DNA of 8,042 nucleotides from an uncultured cyanobacterium (GCA_938029995.1 CALHGI010000580.1:1-8042), one strand, 5' to 3'. Positions 1 to 5,828 are shown, counted from the first letter of the stretch. Numbers and translations: made by a program. Notes: generated by a model from the letters alone, not told the origin.

Positions 1-14
1 TTGAATGGATAGCC

Positions 15-40
15 GGTCGTGAACCAAAGAAGTGTGGGAA
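15..40 (+). repeat. Left inverted end of the IS1-family element
   Basis: It begins GGTCGTG and ends in the run GTGGGA. It aligns with the reverse complement of 888-913 at about 17 of 26 positions, with identical blocks at the outer seven bases and at GTGGGA. This is typical of imperfect IS1-family terminal repeats. Confidence 0.65.
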
Positions 41-75
41 ACGTCCTGTAAAGGCATGCTATCTACCCGAAACGA

Positions 76-444
76 TTGGATTGCCCCTATTGCGATCATC
101 CTAAGACTCACAAAGATGGTAAAACCAGCAAAGGGAGTCAACACTATAAATGCGCCCACTGGACACGTACGTTTGTCGAAACCTTCGATACTCCCTACTA
201 TTGGCGTCAGGTCAATGCCAATGAAGTCGAGAAGATCCTTCAATCGCAAGCCGAAGGGAGTAGTCTACGGGGCATTAGTCGCATCAACAAACGAGCCTAC
301 AATACTGTGGTGAGTATCGTCCATGCGGCTGCTTATCGAGCTCAATTAGTTCATAACGAAGAGGTTAGGGAGATTGAAACGGACCAAGTGATTGCCGATG
401 AGATGTGGTCATTTGTAAAAAAAACAGAAACACTGCGGACTTGA
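76..444 (+). CDS. IS1-family transposase, N-terminal (InsA-like) part
   Basis: This is the DNA-binding half of an IS1-type transposase (122 residues). A zinc-knuckle pair CPYC sits at residues 3-6, followed by YKC ending at Cys26. The expected second cysteine of that pair (residue 29) is Trp (codon TGG), so one zinc ligand is missing. A helix-turn-helix-like segment (AEGSSLRGISR) lies around residues 59-80. The first catalytic Asp is probably D108 in IADEMWSF. The likely start is TTG at 76; an in-frame stop lies at 49-51 and no ATG fits. The frame leaves the transposase reading at a run of eight A (417-424) and stops 20 bases later; the rest of the enzyme continues in another frame from 419. 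A +1 (or -2) shift at the A run would restore one protein. It is either a slippage-dependent transposase or an inactivated copy. Confidence 0.75.
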   Translation: MDCPYCDHPKTHKDGKTSKGSQHYKCAHWTRTFVETFDTPYYWRQVNANEVEKILQSQAEGSSLRGISRINKRAYNTVVSIVHAAAYRAQLVHNEEVREIETDQVIADEMWSFVKKTETLRT

Positions 445-904
445 GGATATCAATCTGGGAGACTGCTGGATAGGGGTGAGCTTAGCCCAGCAAAGTGGAC
501 TGATCCTGAGCGCCCGAGTGGGCAAGCACACGGATACATTCTTAGAAGAACTCATCATGAGTACCGAAGGCAAAACCGATTGTAAGGTATGGTACACCGA
601 CGGTTGGGCAGGCTATGAGCGAGTCTTGCCCTCTGAGGTCGTCCATGTGGTGGGTAAAGAGAATACTCAACGATTAGAACGAACCAACGGCATCATCCGG
701 CAACAGACCGGTCGTTGGCATCGACGTCAGAATAAGTTTGCTAAAGTCTGGCAAACGACCGAGAGTATTACTCGCCTAGTCGTGACCTACTTCAACTGGA
801 TATGGCAGCATAGTCGCACACGAGATACCGCTGCTCAGAGAGCAGGGTTAGCCATGGAACCTTGGGGTTGGAATGACATTGCTGCCTATCCCACTTTTTT
901 CTGA
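419..904 (+). CDS. IS1-family transposase, catalytic (InsB-like) part
   Basis: This is the second half of the same transposase, in a frame shifted relative to 76-444. Open reading begins after a stop at 416-418. Recognisable sequence runs from KKQKHCGLED through GDCWIGVSLAQQSG, so the family match extends upstream of the first possible internal start (GTG at 476). The second catalytic Asp lies in YTDGWAGY (codon 599-601) and the Glu in RLERTNG (codon 677-679). The C-terminal RRQNKF and FNWIW blocks are typical of IS1 transposases, and no further stops occur. The half is intact and would be functional only if expression across the A8 run is restored by RNA polymerase slippage or ribosomal frameshifting. 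Otherwise this is a frameshifted pseudogene. Confidence 0.75.
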   Translation, partial: KKQKHCGLEDINLGDCWIGVSLAQQSGLILSARVGKHTDTFLEELIMSTEGKTDCKVWYTDGWAGYERVLPSEVVHVVGKENTQRLERTNGIIRQQTGRWHRRQNKFAKVWQTTESITRLVVTYFNWIWQHSRTRDTAAQRAGLAMEPWGWNDIAAYPTFF

Positions 905-913
905 GGCACGACC
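888..913 (-). repeat. Right inverted end of the IS1-family element
   Basis: Read on the minus strand it begins GGTCGTG at 913 and runs inward over the transposase stop codon at 902-904. It is the imperfect mate of 15-40. The transposase C-terminus overlapping the right end is a normal IS1 arrangement. Confidence 0.65.
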
Positions 914-978
914 ACAGGAGCGTCGGCTTCATTGTTTGATTGGTCTATTTTGTAATTATCAAGTCTGGAGTAATGAGC
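914..978 (+). promoter_or_regulatory. Short leader/promoter interval between IS end and hli
   Basis: The interval of 65 bases must hold the hli control signals or take transcription from the IS. A weak candidate is TTGTTT (-35-like) with a TAATTA block 15 bases later. The strand opposite TTTTGTAAT (948-956) reads ATTACAAAA, which resembles one half of the HLR1/RpaB light-response element. No second half-site is evident. The ribosome-binding site GGAG (967-970) precedes ATG 979 by 8 bases. Confidence 0.25.
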
Positions 979-1143
979 ATGACAAGTTCTAAAAAAAGAA
1001 TCTCTTCTTCTCGATTTCGAAATGGTTGGCTGTGGGGATTTACCCCTCAAGCAGAGCTGTGGAATGGCCGACTGGCCATGATCGGTTTTGTATGTGCTCT
1101 CACAATTGAAGTATTGTCTAGCCAAGAAGTTCTTCACTTTTGA
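979..1143 (+). CDS. hli: High-light-inducible protein (Hlip, one-helix chlorophyll-binding protein)
   Basis: A small thylakoid protein of 54 residues. The chlorophyll-binding helix signature E-x2-N-G-R-x-A-M-x-G-F is complete: E26, N29, G30, R31, A33, M34, G36, F37. It is preceded by the WGFTPQAE lead-in and followed by a short tail ending LHF, all typical of the family. Hlips bind chlorophyll and carotenoid, protect newly made chlorophyll proteins and accompany PSII assembly under strong light. I chose ATG 979 over ATG 973 because GGAG at 967-970 is 8 bases away from 979 but only 2 from 973. The gene sits just after an insertion sequence and before an FtsH4-type protease gene on the same strand. 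Which Hlip subtype (HliA-D) it is cannot be told from this alone. Confidence 0.93.
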   Translation: MTSSKKRISSSRFRNGWLWGFTPQAELWNGRLAMIGFVCALTIEVLSSQEVLHF

Positions 1144-1162
1144 CAATTGGAGGTCGTATCAC

Positions 1163-1205
1163 GCTCCTACTCAATCGCAATTGGCACACTTGGGCTGATA
1201 GGAGC
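1163..1205 (+). other. 7-bp inverted repeat between hli and ftsH
   Basis: GCTCCTA (1163-1169) and TAGGAGC (1199-1205) are exact inverted copies separated by 29 bases. No T-run follows, so this is at best a weak hairpin or 3' end structure for the hli message. It could also be chance. Confidence 0.2.
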
Positions 1206-1212
1206 TTGCTAA

Positions 1213-1242
1213 TTGATTAGAACTTGTTCGCAGATGTATGAA
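1213..1242 (+). promoter_or_regulatory. Candidate promoter for ftsH
   Basis: TTGATT (1213-1218) and TATGAA (1237-1242) are separated by 18 bases and resemble a sigma-70-type promoter. If used, transcription would begin near 1250, downstream of the first in-frame ATG at 1238. That fits translation starting at 1331. The match is modest. Confidence 0.3.
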
Positions 1243-1330
1243 TTTTGATGTCGTAGTTCATCAAATCACTCCAGAATTCAAACAATGTTTATCCATACTG
1301 ATACTTATTCCCCTATTTATAGCAATACCC

Positions 1331-3211
1331 ATGCCTATTAAAGATAAACCTAGGCCTCCGCGTTTTAGTCTCTTCAACAATATTTTACTGATATTGGCAG
1401 GGGTATTCCTATTTGTAAGTTTTATCCTTCCTGTTTTCTCAAGGCCTCAAGTGTCTGCGGTACCCTATAGCCTGTTCATTCATCAGGTGCGAGAAGGAGA
1501 TGTGGCACGGGTGCAGGTAGGACAGAATCAAATTCGATTCCAGTTAAAATCGGACGAAGAAATAGGTAGTGAGCAAGTTGGGCAAGTGTTCTCAACAACG
1601 CCCATTTTTGATTTAAGCTTGCCCAACTTGCTTGAAGAAAAAGGCGTTGAGTTTGCGGCTACGCCACCGCCTACAAATGGTTGGGTAAGCAACCTATTAG
1701 GCTGGATCATTCCTCCGCTAATCTTTGTAGGTATCTTTCAGTTTTTTGTTCGTCGTGGCGGCGGTGGTGGCGGCGCTCAAGGAATGCTATCGATTGGCAA
1801 AAGCAAAGCCAAAGTATACGTCGAGGGAGAAGCCGCTAAGACGACCTTTGCCGATGTGGCCGGGGTTGATGAAGCCAAGACTGAGTTAGTTGAGGTGGTG
1901 GATTTCCTAAAAACACCGGGACGCTATACCCAGATTGGGGCGCGCATTCCTAAAGGGGTATTGTTGGTGGGGCCACCAGGGACAGGTAAGACACTACTGG
2001 CAAAAGCTGTTGCGGGAGAAGCAGGCGTCCCATTTTTTAGTATTTCGGGCTCTGAGTTTGTGGAAATGTTTGTAGGGGTGGGATCTTCTCGTGTGCGAGA
2101 TTTATTTGAGCAGGCTAAGAAGGAAGCCCCCTGTATCGTATTTATTGACGAGCTGGATGCGATTGGTAAGTCTCGTAGCAGTAGTGGATTCTATGGCGGT
2201 AATGATGAGCGAGAGCAGACGCTGAACCAATTGCTGTCTGAGATGGATGGATTTGCCGCAGAAGATGCCACAGTGATTGTTTTGGCTGCCACCAATCGTC
2301 CAGAAATTCTTGACCCGGCGCTTTTGCGTCCAGGACGCTTTGACCGGCAAGTATTGGTTGATCGCCCAGCTTTATCAGGCCGAGAAGCGATTCTCAAGAT
2401 CCATGCGCAGACAGTGAAGTTGGGAGAAGATATAGACTTGAAGGCAATTGCAACTCGCACCCCTGGTTTTGCCGGAGCCGACTTGGCAAACCTGGTGAAT
2501 GAAGCAGCGCTATTAGCCGCTCGCAATCAACGTGAATCAGTTGCCCAGGCTGACTTTGCCGAAGCCATTGAACGTCTAGTGGCGGGTCTGGAGAAGAAAA
2601 GCCGTGTCCTCAACGATAGGGAAAAGAAAATCGTTGCATATCACGAAGTAGGCCATGCCATAGTGGGTTCACTGATGCCAGGCAGTGGTCGAGTTGAAAA
2701 AATCTCCATCGTCTCCCGTGGCATGTCTGCTTTAGGATATACCCTACAACTACCAGAAGAAGATCGATTCTTGAGTGACGAAACGGAATTGCGGGGTCAG
2801 ATTGCCACCTTGCTGGGGGGGCGATCGGCAGAAGAGATTGTGTTTAATAGCATCACCACAGGCGCATCGAACGATTTACAGAGAGCGACGGACCTGGCAG
2901 AGCAAATGGTAACCACCTTTGGCATGAGTAAAATCTTGGGGCCGTTAGCCTATCAGCAAGGTAGTCGAGCAATGTTTCTGAATGAGGGTGTGCCCAATCC
3001 TCGCCGCATGATGAGCGAAGCAACGGCAGAGGCAATTGATCGTGAGGTAAAAGGTATTGTCGAAACAGCCCATCAACAAGCGCTGGATACCCTCAACCAT
3101 AACCGCGACATATTGGAAAATATCACTATGCGGCTCTTAGAAACAGAAGCGATCGAAGGTAAGTCCTTATATCAGCTGCTTGATCAAGTTCAGGCTGCTG
3201 CAGCTATTTAA
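1331..3211 (+). CDS. ftsH4: FtsH4-type membrane AAA+ zinc metalloprotease
   Basis: An ATP-dependent protease anchored in the thylakoid or plasma membrane (626 residues). Order: transmembrane helix about 18-36, a small exposed domain to about 118, a second helix about 122-142, a Gly-rich linker, the AAA module (Walker A GPPGTGKT 214-221; Walker B D273-E274; second region of homology ATNRPE...RPGRFDR), then the M41 protease with HEVGH at 438-442 and third zinc ligand D515. The start region ([10 protein letters not shown]), the TTPIFDL segment, VEKISIV and GYTLQ resemble Synechocystis FtsH4 (sll1463) rather than FtsH2 or FtsH3. The frame is open back to ATG 1238 (31 extra residues), but neither start has a clear ribosome-binding site; 1331 gives the family's usual length and N-terminus. 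FtsH4 acts in PSII biogenesis and has been linked to Hlip turnover, fitting the hli gene just upstream. A PII-like gene follows 43 bases later. Confidence 0.95.
   Translation: MPIKDKPRPPRFSLFNNILLILAGVFLFVSFILPVFSRPQVSAVPYSLFIHQVREGDVARVQVGQNQIRFQLKSDEEIGSEQVGQVFSTTPIFDLSLPNLLEEKGVEFAATPPPTNGWVSNLLGWIIPPLIFVGIFQFFVRRGGGGGGAQGMLSIGKSKAKVYVEGEAAKTTFADVAGVDEAKTELVEVVDFLKTPGRYTQIGARIPKGVLLVGPPGTGKTLLAKAVAGEAGVPFFSISGSEFVEMFVGVGSSRVRDLFEQAKKEAPCIVFIDELDAIGKSRSSSGFYGGNDEREQTLNQLLSEMDGFAAEDATVIVLAATNRPEILDPALLRPGRFDRQVLVDRPALSGREAILKIHAQTVKLGEDIDLKAIATRTPGFAGADLANLVNEAALLAARNQRESVAQADFAEAIERLVAGLEKKSRVLNDREKKIVAYHEVGHAIVGSLMPGSGRVEKISIVSRGMSALGYTLQLPEEDRFLSDETELRGQIATLLGGRSAEEIVFNSITTGASNDLQRATDLAEQMVTTFGMSKILGPLAYQQGSRAMFLNEGVPNPRRMMSEATAEAIDREVKGIVETAHQQALDTLNHNRDILENITMRLLETEAIEGKSLYQLLDQVQAAAAI
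1572..1632 (+). repeat. Perfect 15-bp inverted repeat inside ftsH
   Basis: AGCAAGTTGGGCAAG (1572-1586) and its exact reverse complement CTTGCCCAACTTGCT (1618-1632) are separated by 31 bases, within the exposed-domain coding region between the two membrane helices. G-U pairs extend it on both sides. In RNA it would form a strong stem early in the ftsH message. Its function is unknown. Confidence 0.6.
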
Positions 3212-3254
3212 AGGGCTGGTATCTCATGTACATCAAATGTTCTTGGAGGTTTAT

Positions 3255-3554
3255 ATGTCATATTCTTTAGCGACAGGTACACTTGTTACGATGATTGGTG
3301 AAGCTGTTTTGCAGGATCGCTTGATAAAGCTACTAACTAAGCTTGGGATATCGGGTTATACGATTATTCCAGCCCAAGGTGGAGGCAGTCATGGTAGACG
3401 GATGGGCGATATAGCAGGATACAACACCAACGTTGAGATCAAAACCATTGTCACATCAGATCTGTCTGATCAATTGTTCGAAGATCTGAAGTTGTTGCAA
3501 TCAACTCATGCCCTGATTGCTTTTCGGCAAACCGTAGAGGGAGTGTTTGATTAG
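3255..3554 (+). CDS. Small PII-like (GlnB/SbtB-type fold) protein
   Basis: A 99-residue protein. The pattern follows PII-like signalling proteins: first strand LVTMIGEAVLQDRL, helix KLLTKLG, then SGYTIIPAQGGGS at about 33-45, as in the SGYTV...GEGS stretch of SbtB. A short basic T-loop-like segment (SHGRRMGD, 45-52), a second strand VEIKTIVT and a C-terminal helix and strand follow. It lacks the uridylylated Tyr context of GlnB and any C-terminal Cys redox motif. PII-like trimers usually bind adenine nucleotides between subunits and control a membrane partner; that is family knowledge, not shown here. ATG 3255 has a strong site GGAGG (3245-3249) 5 bases upstream. With only 43 bases after the ftsH stop, cotranscription with ftsH is likely, hinting at a regulatory link. 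The ligand and partner are unknown. Confidence 0.7.
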   Translation: MSYSLATGTLVTMIGEAVLQDRLIKLLTKLGISGYTIIPAQGGGSHGRRMGDIAGYNTNVEIKTIVTSDLSDQLFEDLKLLQSTHALIAFRQTVEGVFD

Positions 3555-3566
3555 TTGTTTTCCCTC
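3537..3566 (+). terminator. Possible weak hairpin at the end of the PII-like gene
   Basis: GAGGGA (3537-3542) pairs with TCCCTC (3561-3566) across an 18-base loop containing the stop codon. There is no T-run after it. It is weak, and could be a chance hairpin. Confidence 0.2.
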
Positions 3567-3630
3567 AACATGCAGCTACTAATATAAGCTTCAAGCAACA
3601 AATACACCCTGAACTCAAACATCGAGTTGT

Positions 3631-3702
3631 TATAGTAGTCATTGTTAGCCGATCATCCACAACAGATGATGTCGTTGACAGATAACAAACATTAGGTAAA
3701 AC
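3631..3702 (+). promoter_or_regulatory. Candidate promoter and leader of the FAS1 gene
   Basis: TATAGT (3631-3636) is a good -10-like hexamer, but no -35-like hexamer sits 17 bases before it. Downstream, ATCATC (3652-3657) and GATGAT (3665-3670) form an exact 6-bp inverted repeat with a 7-base loop. TTGACA (3675-3680) matches a -35 consensus but leaves no room for a -10 before the start at 3703. A weak AGG (3694-3696) precedes the start codon. Confidence 0.25.
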
Positions 3703-4104
3703 ATGGCTGACATTGTTGATACTGCCGTTAATGCTGGCTCTTTCAGCACGCTGGTTACTGCTGTTAAAGCAGCTGGATTAGTCGATACCCTTAAAGGAAA
3801 GGGACCCTTTACAGTTTTTGCGCCCACGGATGATGCCTTTGCCAAATTACCTAAAGGCACAGTGGATGGACTCCTTAAGAATATTCCTCAACTTAAGAAA
3901 ATCCTGACTTATCATGTGGTTTCAGGTAAGGTGATGGCGGCTGATGTTACGAAGCTGAAGTCTGCTAAAACGGTTGAAGGTGAAGATGTGAAAATTGATG
4001 CTTCCCATGGTGTCAAGATTAATAATGCCACAGTTACAACACCCGATGTTGGCGCTGACAACGGAGTGATTCACATCATTGATACCGTGTTGATGCCTGC
4101 ATAA
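3703..4104 (+). CDS. FAS1 (fasciclin/beta-Ig-H3) domain protein
   Basis: A single FAS1 domain fills the 133 residues. The H1 block [15 protein letters not shown] is at 36-50, the YHVVSG block of H2 at 70-75, and the closing strand [13 protein letters not shown] at the C-terminus. No signal peptide or membrane helix is visible, so from this sequence the protein appears cytoplasmic. Cyanobacteria carry several such stand-alone FAS1 proteins; the Synechocystis relatives have been reported among light- or stress-responsive genes, but their biochemical role is not established. Its own leader (148 bases after the PII-like gene) and a perfect 14-bp hairpin after the stop suggest a separate transcript. 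The family assignment is secure; the function is open. Confidence 0.92.
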   Translation: MADIVDTAVNAGSFSTLVTAVKAAGLVDTLKGKGPFTVFAPTDDAFAKLPKGTVDGLLKNIPQLKKILTYHVVSGKVMAADVTKLKSAKTVEGEDVKIDASHGVKINNATVTTPDVGADNGVIHIIDTVLMPA

Positions 4105-4108
4105 ACCC

Positions 4109-4142
4109 TTTCTCAAGAGTAGTCATCGCTACTCTTGAGAAA
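4109..4142 (+). terminator. Strong 14-bp hairpin after the FAS1 gene
   Basis: TTTCTCAAGAGTAG (4109-4122) and CTACTCTTGAGAAA (4129-4142) are perfect inverted copies around the 6-base loop TCATCG, starting 4 bases after the stop codon. The stem suits a transcription terminator or a 3' stabiliser. No T-run follows on either strand, so classical intrinsic termination is not proven. Confidence 0.65.
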
Positions 4143-4180
4143 CCACCTACAGAAGGCCAAAAAACTCCAGTAGTAAAACA

Positions 4181-4201
4181 AGTTTGAACTGCGGTCAAAC
4201 T
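4181..4201 (+). promoter_or_regulatory. Palindromic operator-like site upstream of nblA
   Basis: AGTTTGA and TCAAACT are exact inverted copies separated by 7 bases (ACTGCGG), 26 bases before the nblA start. The size and symmetry suit a dimeric regulator of LysR or response-regulator type. It does not match the NtcA pattern GTA-N8-TAC. It could equally be a leader hairpin. Confidence 0.35.
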
Positions 4202-4227
4202 ATGGGAATGCCTAAGGAGAAACAGTT

Positions 4228-4407
4228 ATGGAAGAATTAAAAGGGTTATCCGGCAACTTAACCTTAGAGCAGCAGTTTCAACTCCACAGGATCAAGACGC
4301 AATTGAGGGAATGGAGTCAGGAAGAGGCACAAGATTATGTGGTTGAAATAACGCGCCAAATGATGATCAAGGATAATTTGGTTAAGCATTTACTCAAAAA
4401 TGCCTAG
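4228..4407 (+). CDS. nblA: NblA/Ycf18-family phycobilisome degradation protein
   Basis: A 59-residue protein. The core pattern LTLEQQFQLHRIKTQL (11-26), then W-S-Q-E-E-A-Q-D, then ITRQMMIKDNLVKHLLK (41-57), is that of NblA: an acidic/polar first helix, a turn, and a second helix with the RQMM motif and a Leu/Lys-rich end. Length is normal for the family (about 50-65). NblA forms dimers that attach to phycobiliproteins and bring them to Clp protease during nutrient or light stress. ATG 4228 has a near-ideal AAGGAG (4214-4219) 8 bases upstream. It lies in its own interval between two hairpins with a palindrome just ahead, so it is probably independently controlled. It is easily missed because it is short. 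Its presence implies that the organism makes phycobiliproteins. Confidence 0.85.
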   Translation: MEELKGLSGNLTLEQQFQLHRIKTQLREWSQEEAQDYVVEITRQMMIKDNLVKHLLKNA

Positions 4408-4439
4408 GGTTGCAAGTCATGGCTTGGACTAGGCTTTCT
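4402..4439 (+). terminator. Candidate terminator of nblA
   Basis: GCCTAG (4402-4407) pairs with CTAGGC (4429-4434), and inside it CAAG (4413-4416) pairs with CTTG (4423-4426), giving an interrupted stem followed by TTTCTAT. The first arm overlaps the nblA stop codon. Confidence 0.35.
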
Positions 4440-4519
4440 ATCAGAGTGGTACTCCTGGATACGACCATCCTTGATTTCCAGAGAAATGGTGGGCAAAGCA
4501 ATATACTTTGGAGAACAAC

Positions 4520-5362
4520 TTGAACAATCAATTTTCCTTAAGCAATAAACTATTAACACCTGTCATCTTAGTAAGCTTGATCCTTTTTCTAGGGTTTAAC
4601 AGCTTTGCTGTTCTTAACCCTGGCCAAGCCGGAGTTATTAGCGTTTTAGGAAAAGCCAGAGATGGTGTTTTATTAGAGGGCATTCACTTCAAACCACCGT
4701 TGATTTCGATCGTGGATATATACGATCTGACCGTGCAAAAGTTTGAAGTGCCCGCAGAGAGTTCTACCAAAGACCTTCAGGATTTATCGGCTCGTTTTGC
4801 CATTAATTTTCGCCTGGATCCACTACTAGTGGTCGAAATTCGTAGAACCCAAGGGACCTTAGCCAATATTGTTTCTAAAATTATTGCGCCCCAAACCCAG
4901 GAATCATTTAAGATTGCCGCTGCTAGAAGAACGGTAGAAGAAGCAATTACCAAAAGAAATGAACTCAAGCGAGATTTTGATGACGCCTTAAGCGAGAGAC
5001 TCGAAAAATATGGAATTATTGTCCTGGATACGAGCGTTGTCGATTTAGACTTTTCTCCGGAATTTGCTAAGGCCGTAGAAGAAAAACAAATTGCTGAACA
5101 GAGAGCCAAACGAGCCATTTATGTCGCCCAAGAAGCGGAGCAAGAGGCCCAGGCTGATATTAACCGCGCCAAGGGTAAAGCAGAGGCGCAGAGATTGCTA
5201 GCCGAAACGTTGAAAGCCGAAGGCGGGCAACTTGTGTTGCAAAAAGAGGCGATTCAAGCTTGGAAAGATGGCGGATCTCAAATGCCCAAGGTCTTAGTCA
5301 TGGGAGGAAAAGAGCAAACGGCAGTGCCTTTTCTATTTAATCTTGGTGATGTTCAGAAGTAG
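4520..5362 (+). CDS. Prohibitin/SPFH (band 7) family membrane protein
   Basis: A 280-residue protein anchored by one N-terminal helix (about 11-31), followed by the SPFH start PGQAGVISVLGK and the G-x-H-F-K-P-P prohibitin signature, a band 7 domain with DLQDLSARFAINFRLDP, and a long Ala/Glu/Lys/Arg-rich coiled coil (about 165-240: EEKQIAEQRAKRA, AQEAEQEAQAD). Length and order match prohibitins such as Synechocystis Phb1 (slr1106). These form ring assemblies on membranes and, in mitochondria, restrain m-AAA/FtsH proteases; an FtsH gene lies 1.3 kb upstream. No ATG fits. TTG 4520 has GGAG (4510-4513) 6 bases upstream; the longer TTG 4508 start (MENNLNNQ) overlaps that site and has none of its own. 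The gene therefore probably starts at UUG, a sign of modest translation. Confidence 0.9.
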   Translation: MNNQFSLSNKLLTPVILVSLILFLGFNSFAVLNPGQAGVISVLGKARDGVLLEGIHFKPPLISIVDIYDLTVQKFEVPAESSTKDLQDLSARFAINFRLDPLLVVEIRRTQGTLANIVSKIIAPQTQESFKIAAARRTVEEAITKRNELKRDFDDALSERLEKYGIIVLDTSVVDLDFSPEFAKAVEEKQIAEQRAKRAIYVAQEAEQEAQADINRAKGKAEAQRLLAETLKAEGGQLVLQKEAIQAWKDGGSQMPKVLVMGGKEQTAVPFLFNLGDVQK

Positions 5363-5384
5363 CCCTAAGCCTGGATATTTCATT

Positions 5385-5417
5385 TGAAAAATACTTAGAT
5401 TTTTCATTTTGTTTTCC
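5385..5417 (+). terminator. AT-rich hairpin and T-rich tract after the prohibitin gene
   Basis: TGAAAAAT (5385-5392) and ATTTTTCA (5399-5406) are exact inverted copies with a 6-base loop, followed by TTTTGTTTTCC. The stem has few G-C pairs, so it is a weak intrinsic terminator candidate. It may also help separate the prohibitin and Psb34-like transcripts. Confidence 0.35.
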
Positions 5418-5448
5418 TAGTTTAACCCTTGCATAAGGTAATACAATC

Positions 5449-5736
5449 ATGAGTTACATCAATAAAGAGAAAAAGACATCTGACCATTCTCCCAGCAATG
5501 GCAGTGAGCTTACCCCCGCTGAAGCGCCCACGACTGGGCACAAATCTCAAAATGGACCATTGGGAGCTGGCTACCGAGTAGACGATGAGGGCATCGTCAA
5601 TAACTACGCCCTTGAGCCTGAGATTTATGAAGCCAAGTCTCCCTCACCCAAACAACAGCGGCGTTATATCGTCCTGGGGGGCGCGGCTGTTTTGCTTGTT
5701 GCTCTAGTCCTATGGATTGCCTTTGCCGCCAGCTAG
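5449..5736 (+). CDS. psb34: Psb34-like (ssl1498-family) single-helix thylakoid protein with N-terminal extension
   Basis: A 95-residue protein. The C-terminal half carries the pattern of the Ssl1498/Psb34 family: EG-x2-NNYALEP-x-IY (about 47-60), P-x-KQQRRY (66-73), then one membrane helix (about 73-93) ending AFAAS. Psb34 binds CP47-containing PSII assembly intermediates and influences Hlip attachment there. Usual members have under about 60 residues; here about 40 extra polar, Ser/Pro/Thr-rich, probably disordered residues come first. No internal in-frame ATG would give the short form. The start ATG 5449 has AAGG (5435-5438) 10 bases upstream. Its place two genes before an OCP and downstream of hli and ftsH4 supports a photosystem role. 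I recognised the family by memory of its pattern, not by search. Confidence 0.72.
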   Translation: MSYINKEKKTSDHSPSNGSELTPAEAPTTGHKSQNGPLGAGYRVDDEGIVNNYALEPEIYEAKSPSPKQQRRYIVLGGAAVLLVALVLWIAFAAS

Positions 5737-5828
5737 GTGGGCGAAATAGTTTGTTCCGAAACCCAGCCGATCTCTTCCACTCAAGCTTTAATTTACTCAA
5801 TTTTCAATGACATTTGGAAACGTTAATT

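Larger units (their letters stand above)
15..913 (+). mobile_element. IS1-family insertion sequence
   Basis: An insertion sequence of about 0.9 kb bounded by imperfect inverted ends. Both ends start with GGTCGTG, and about 17 of the first 26 bases match when the right end is read in reverse complement. Inside are two adjoining reading frames that together make one IS1-type DDE transposase. No matching 8-9 bp target duplication is visible: the bases before 15 (TGGATAGCC) differ from those after 913 (ACAGGAGCG). This suggests an old or rearranged insertion, or slightly wrong ends. The element points the same way as the downstream photoprotection genes and stops 65 bases before the Hlip start. 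Confidence 0.8.

Noticed and set aside
4..14. AATGGATAGCC also occurring at 7913-7923, as a possible long-range repeat or attachment site
   Set aside because: An 11-base match is expected several times by chance in a window of this size, and no other feature supports it.
32..313. 93-codon + strand reading frame overlapping the transposase start
   Set aside because: It is out of frame with the recognisable IS1 transposase and has no family pattern; a shadow.
886..1146. Minus-strand frame across the IS end and hli
   Set aside because: It covers the clear Hlip gene on the + strand and shows no motif.
1757..1778. GGCGGC-rich tract as a possible repeat element
   Set aside because: It encodes the Gly-rich linker after the second FtsH membrane helix, as in other FtsH proteins.
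3675..3680. Consensus TTGACA as -35 of the FAS1 promoter
   Set aside because: The start codon at 3703 lies too close for a -10 and leader; kept only as a remark.
4143..4227. NtcA site for nblA
   Set aside because: No GTA-N8-TAC spacing is present in this interval.
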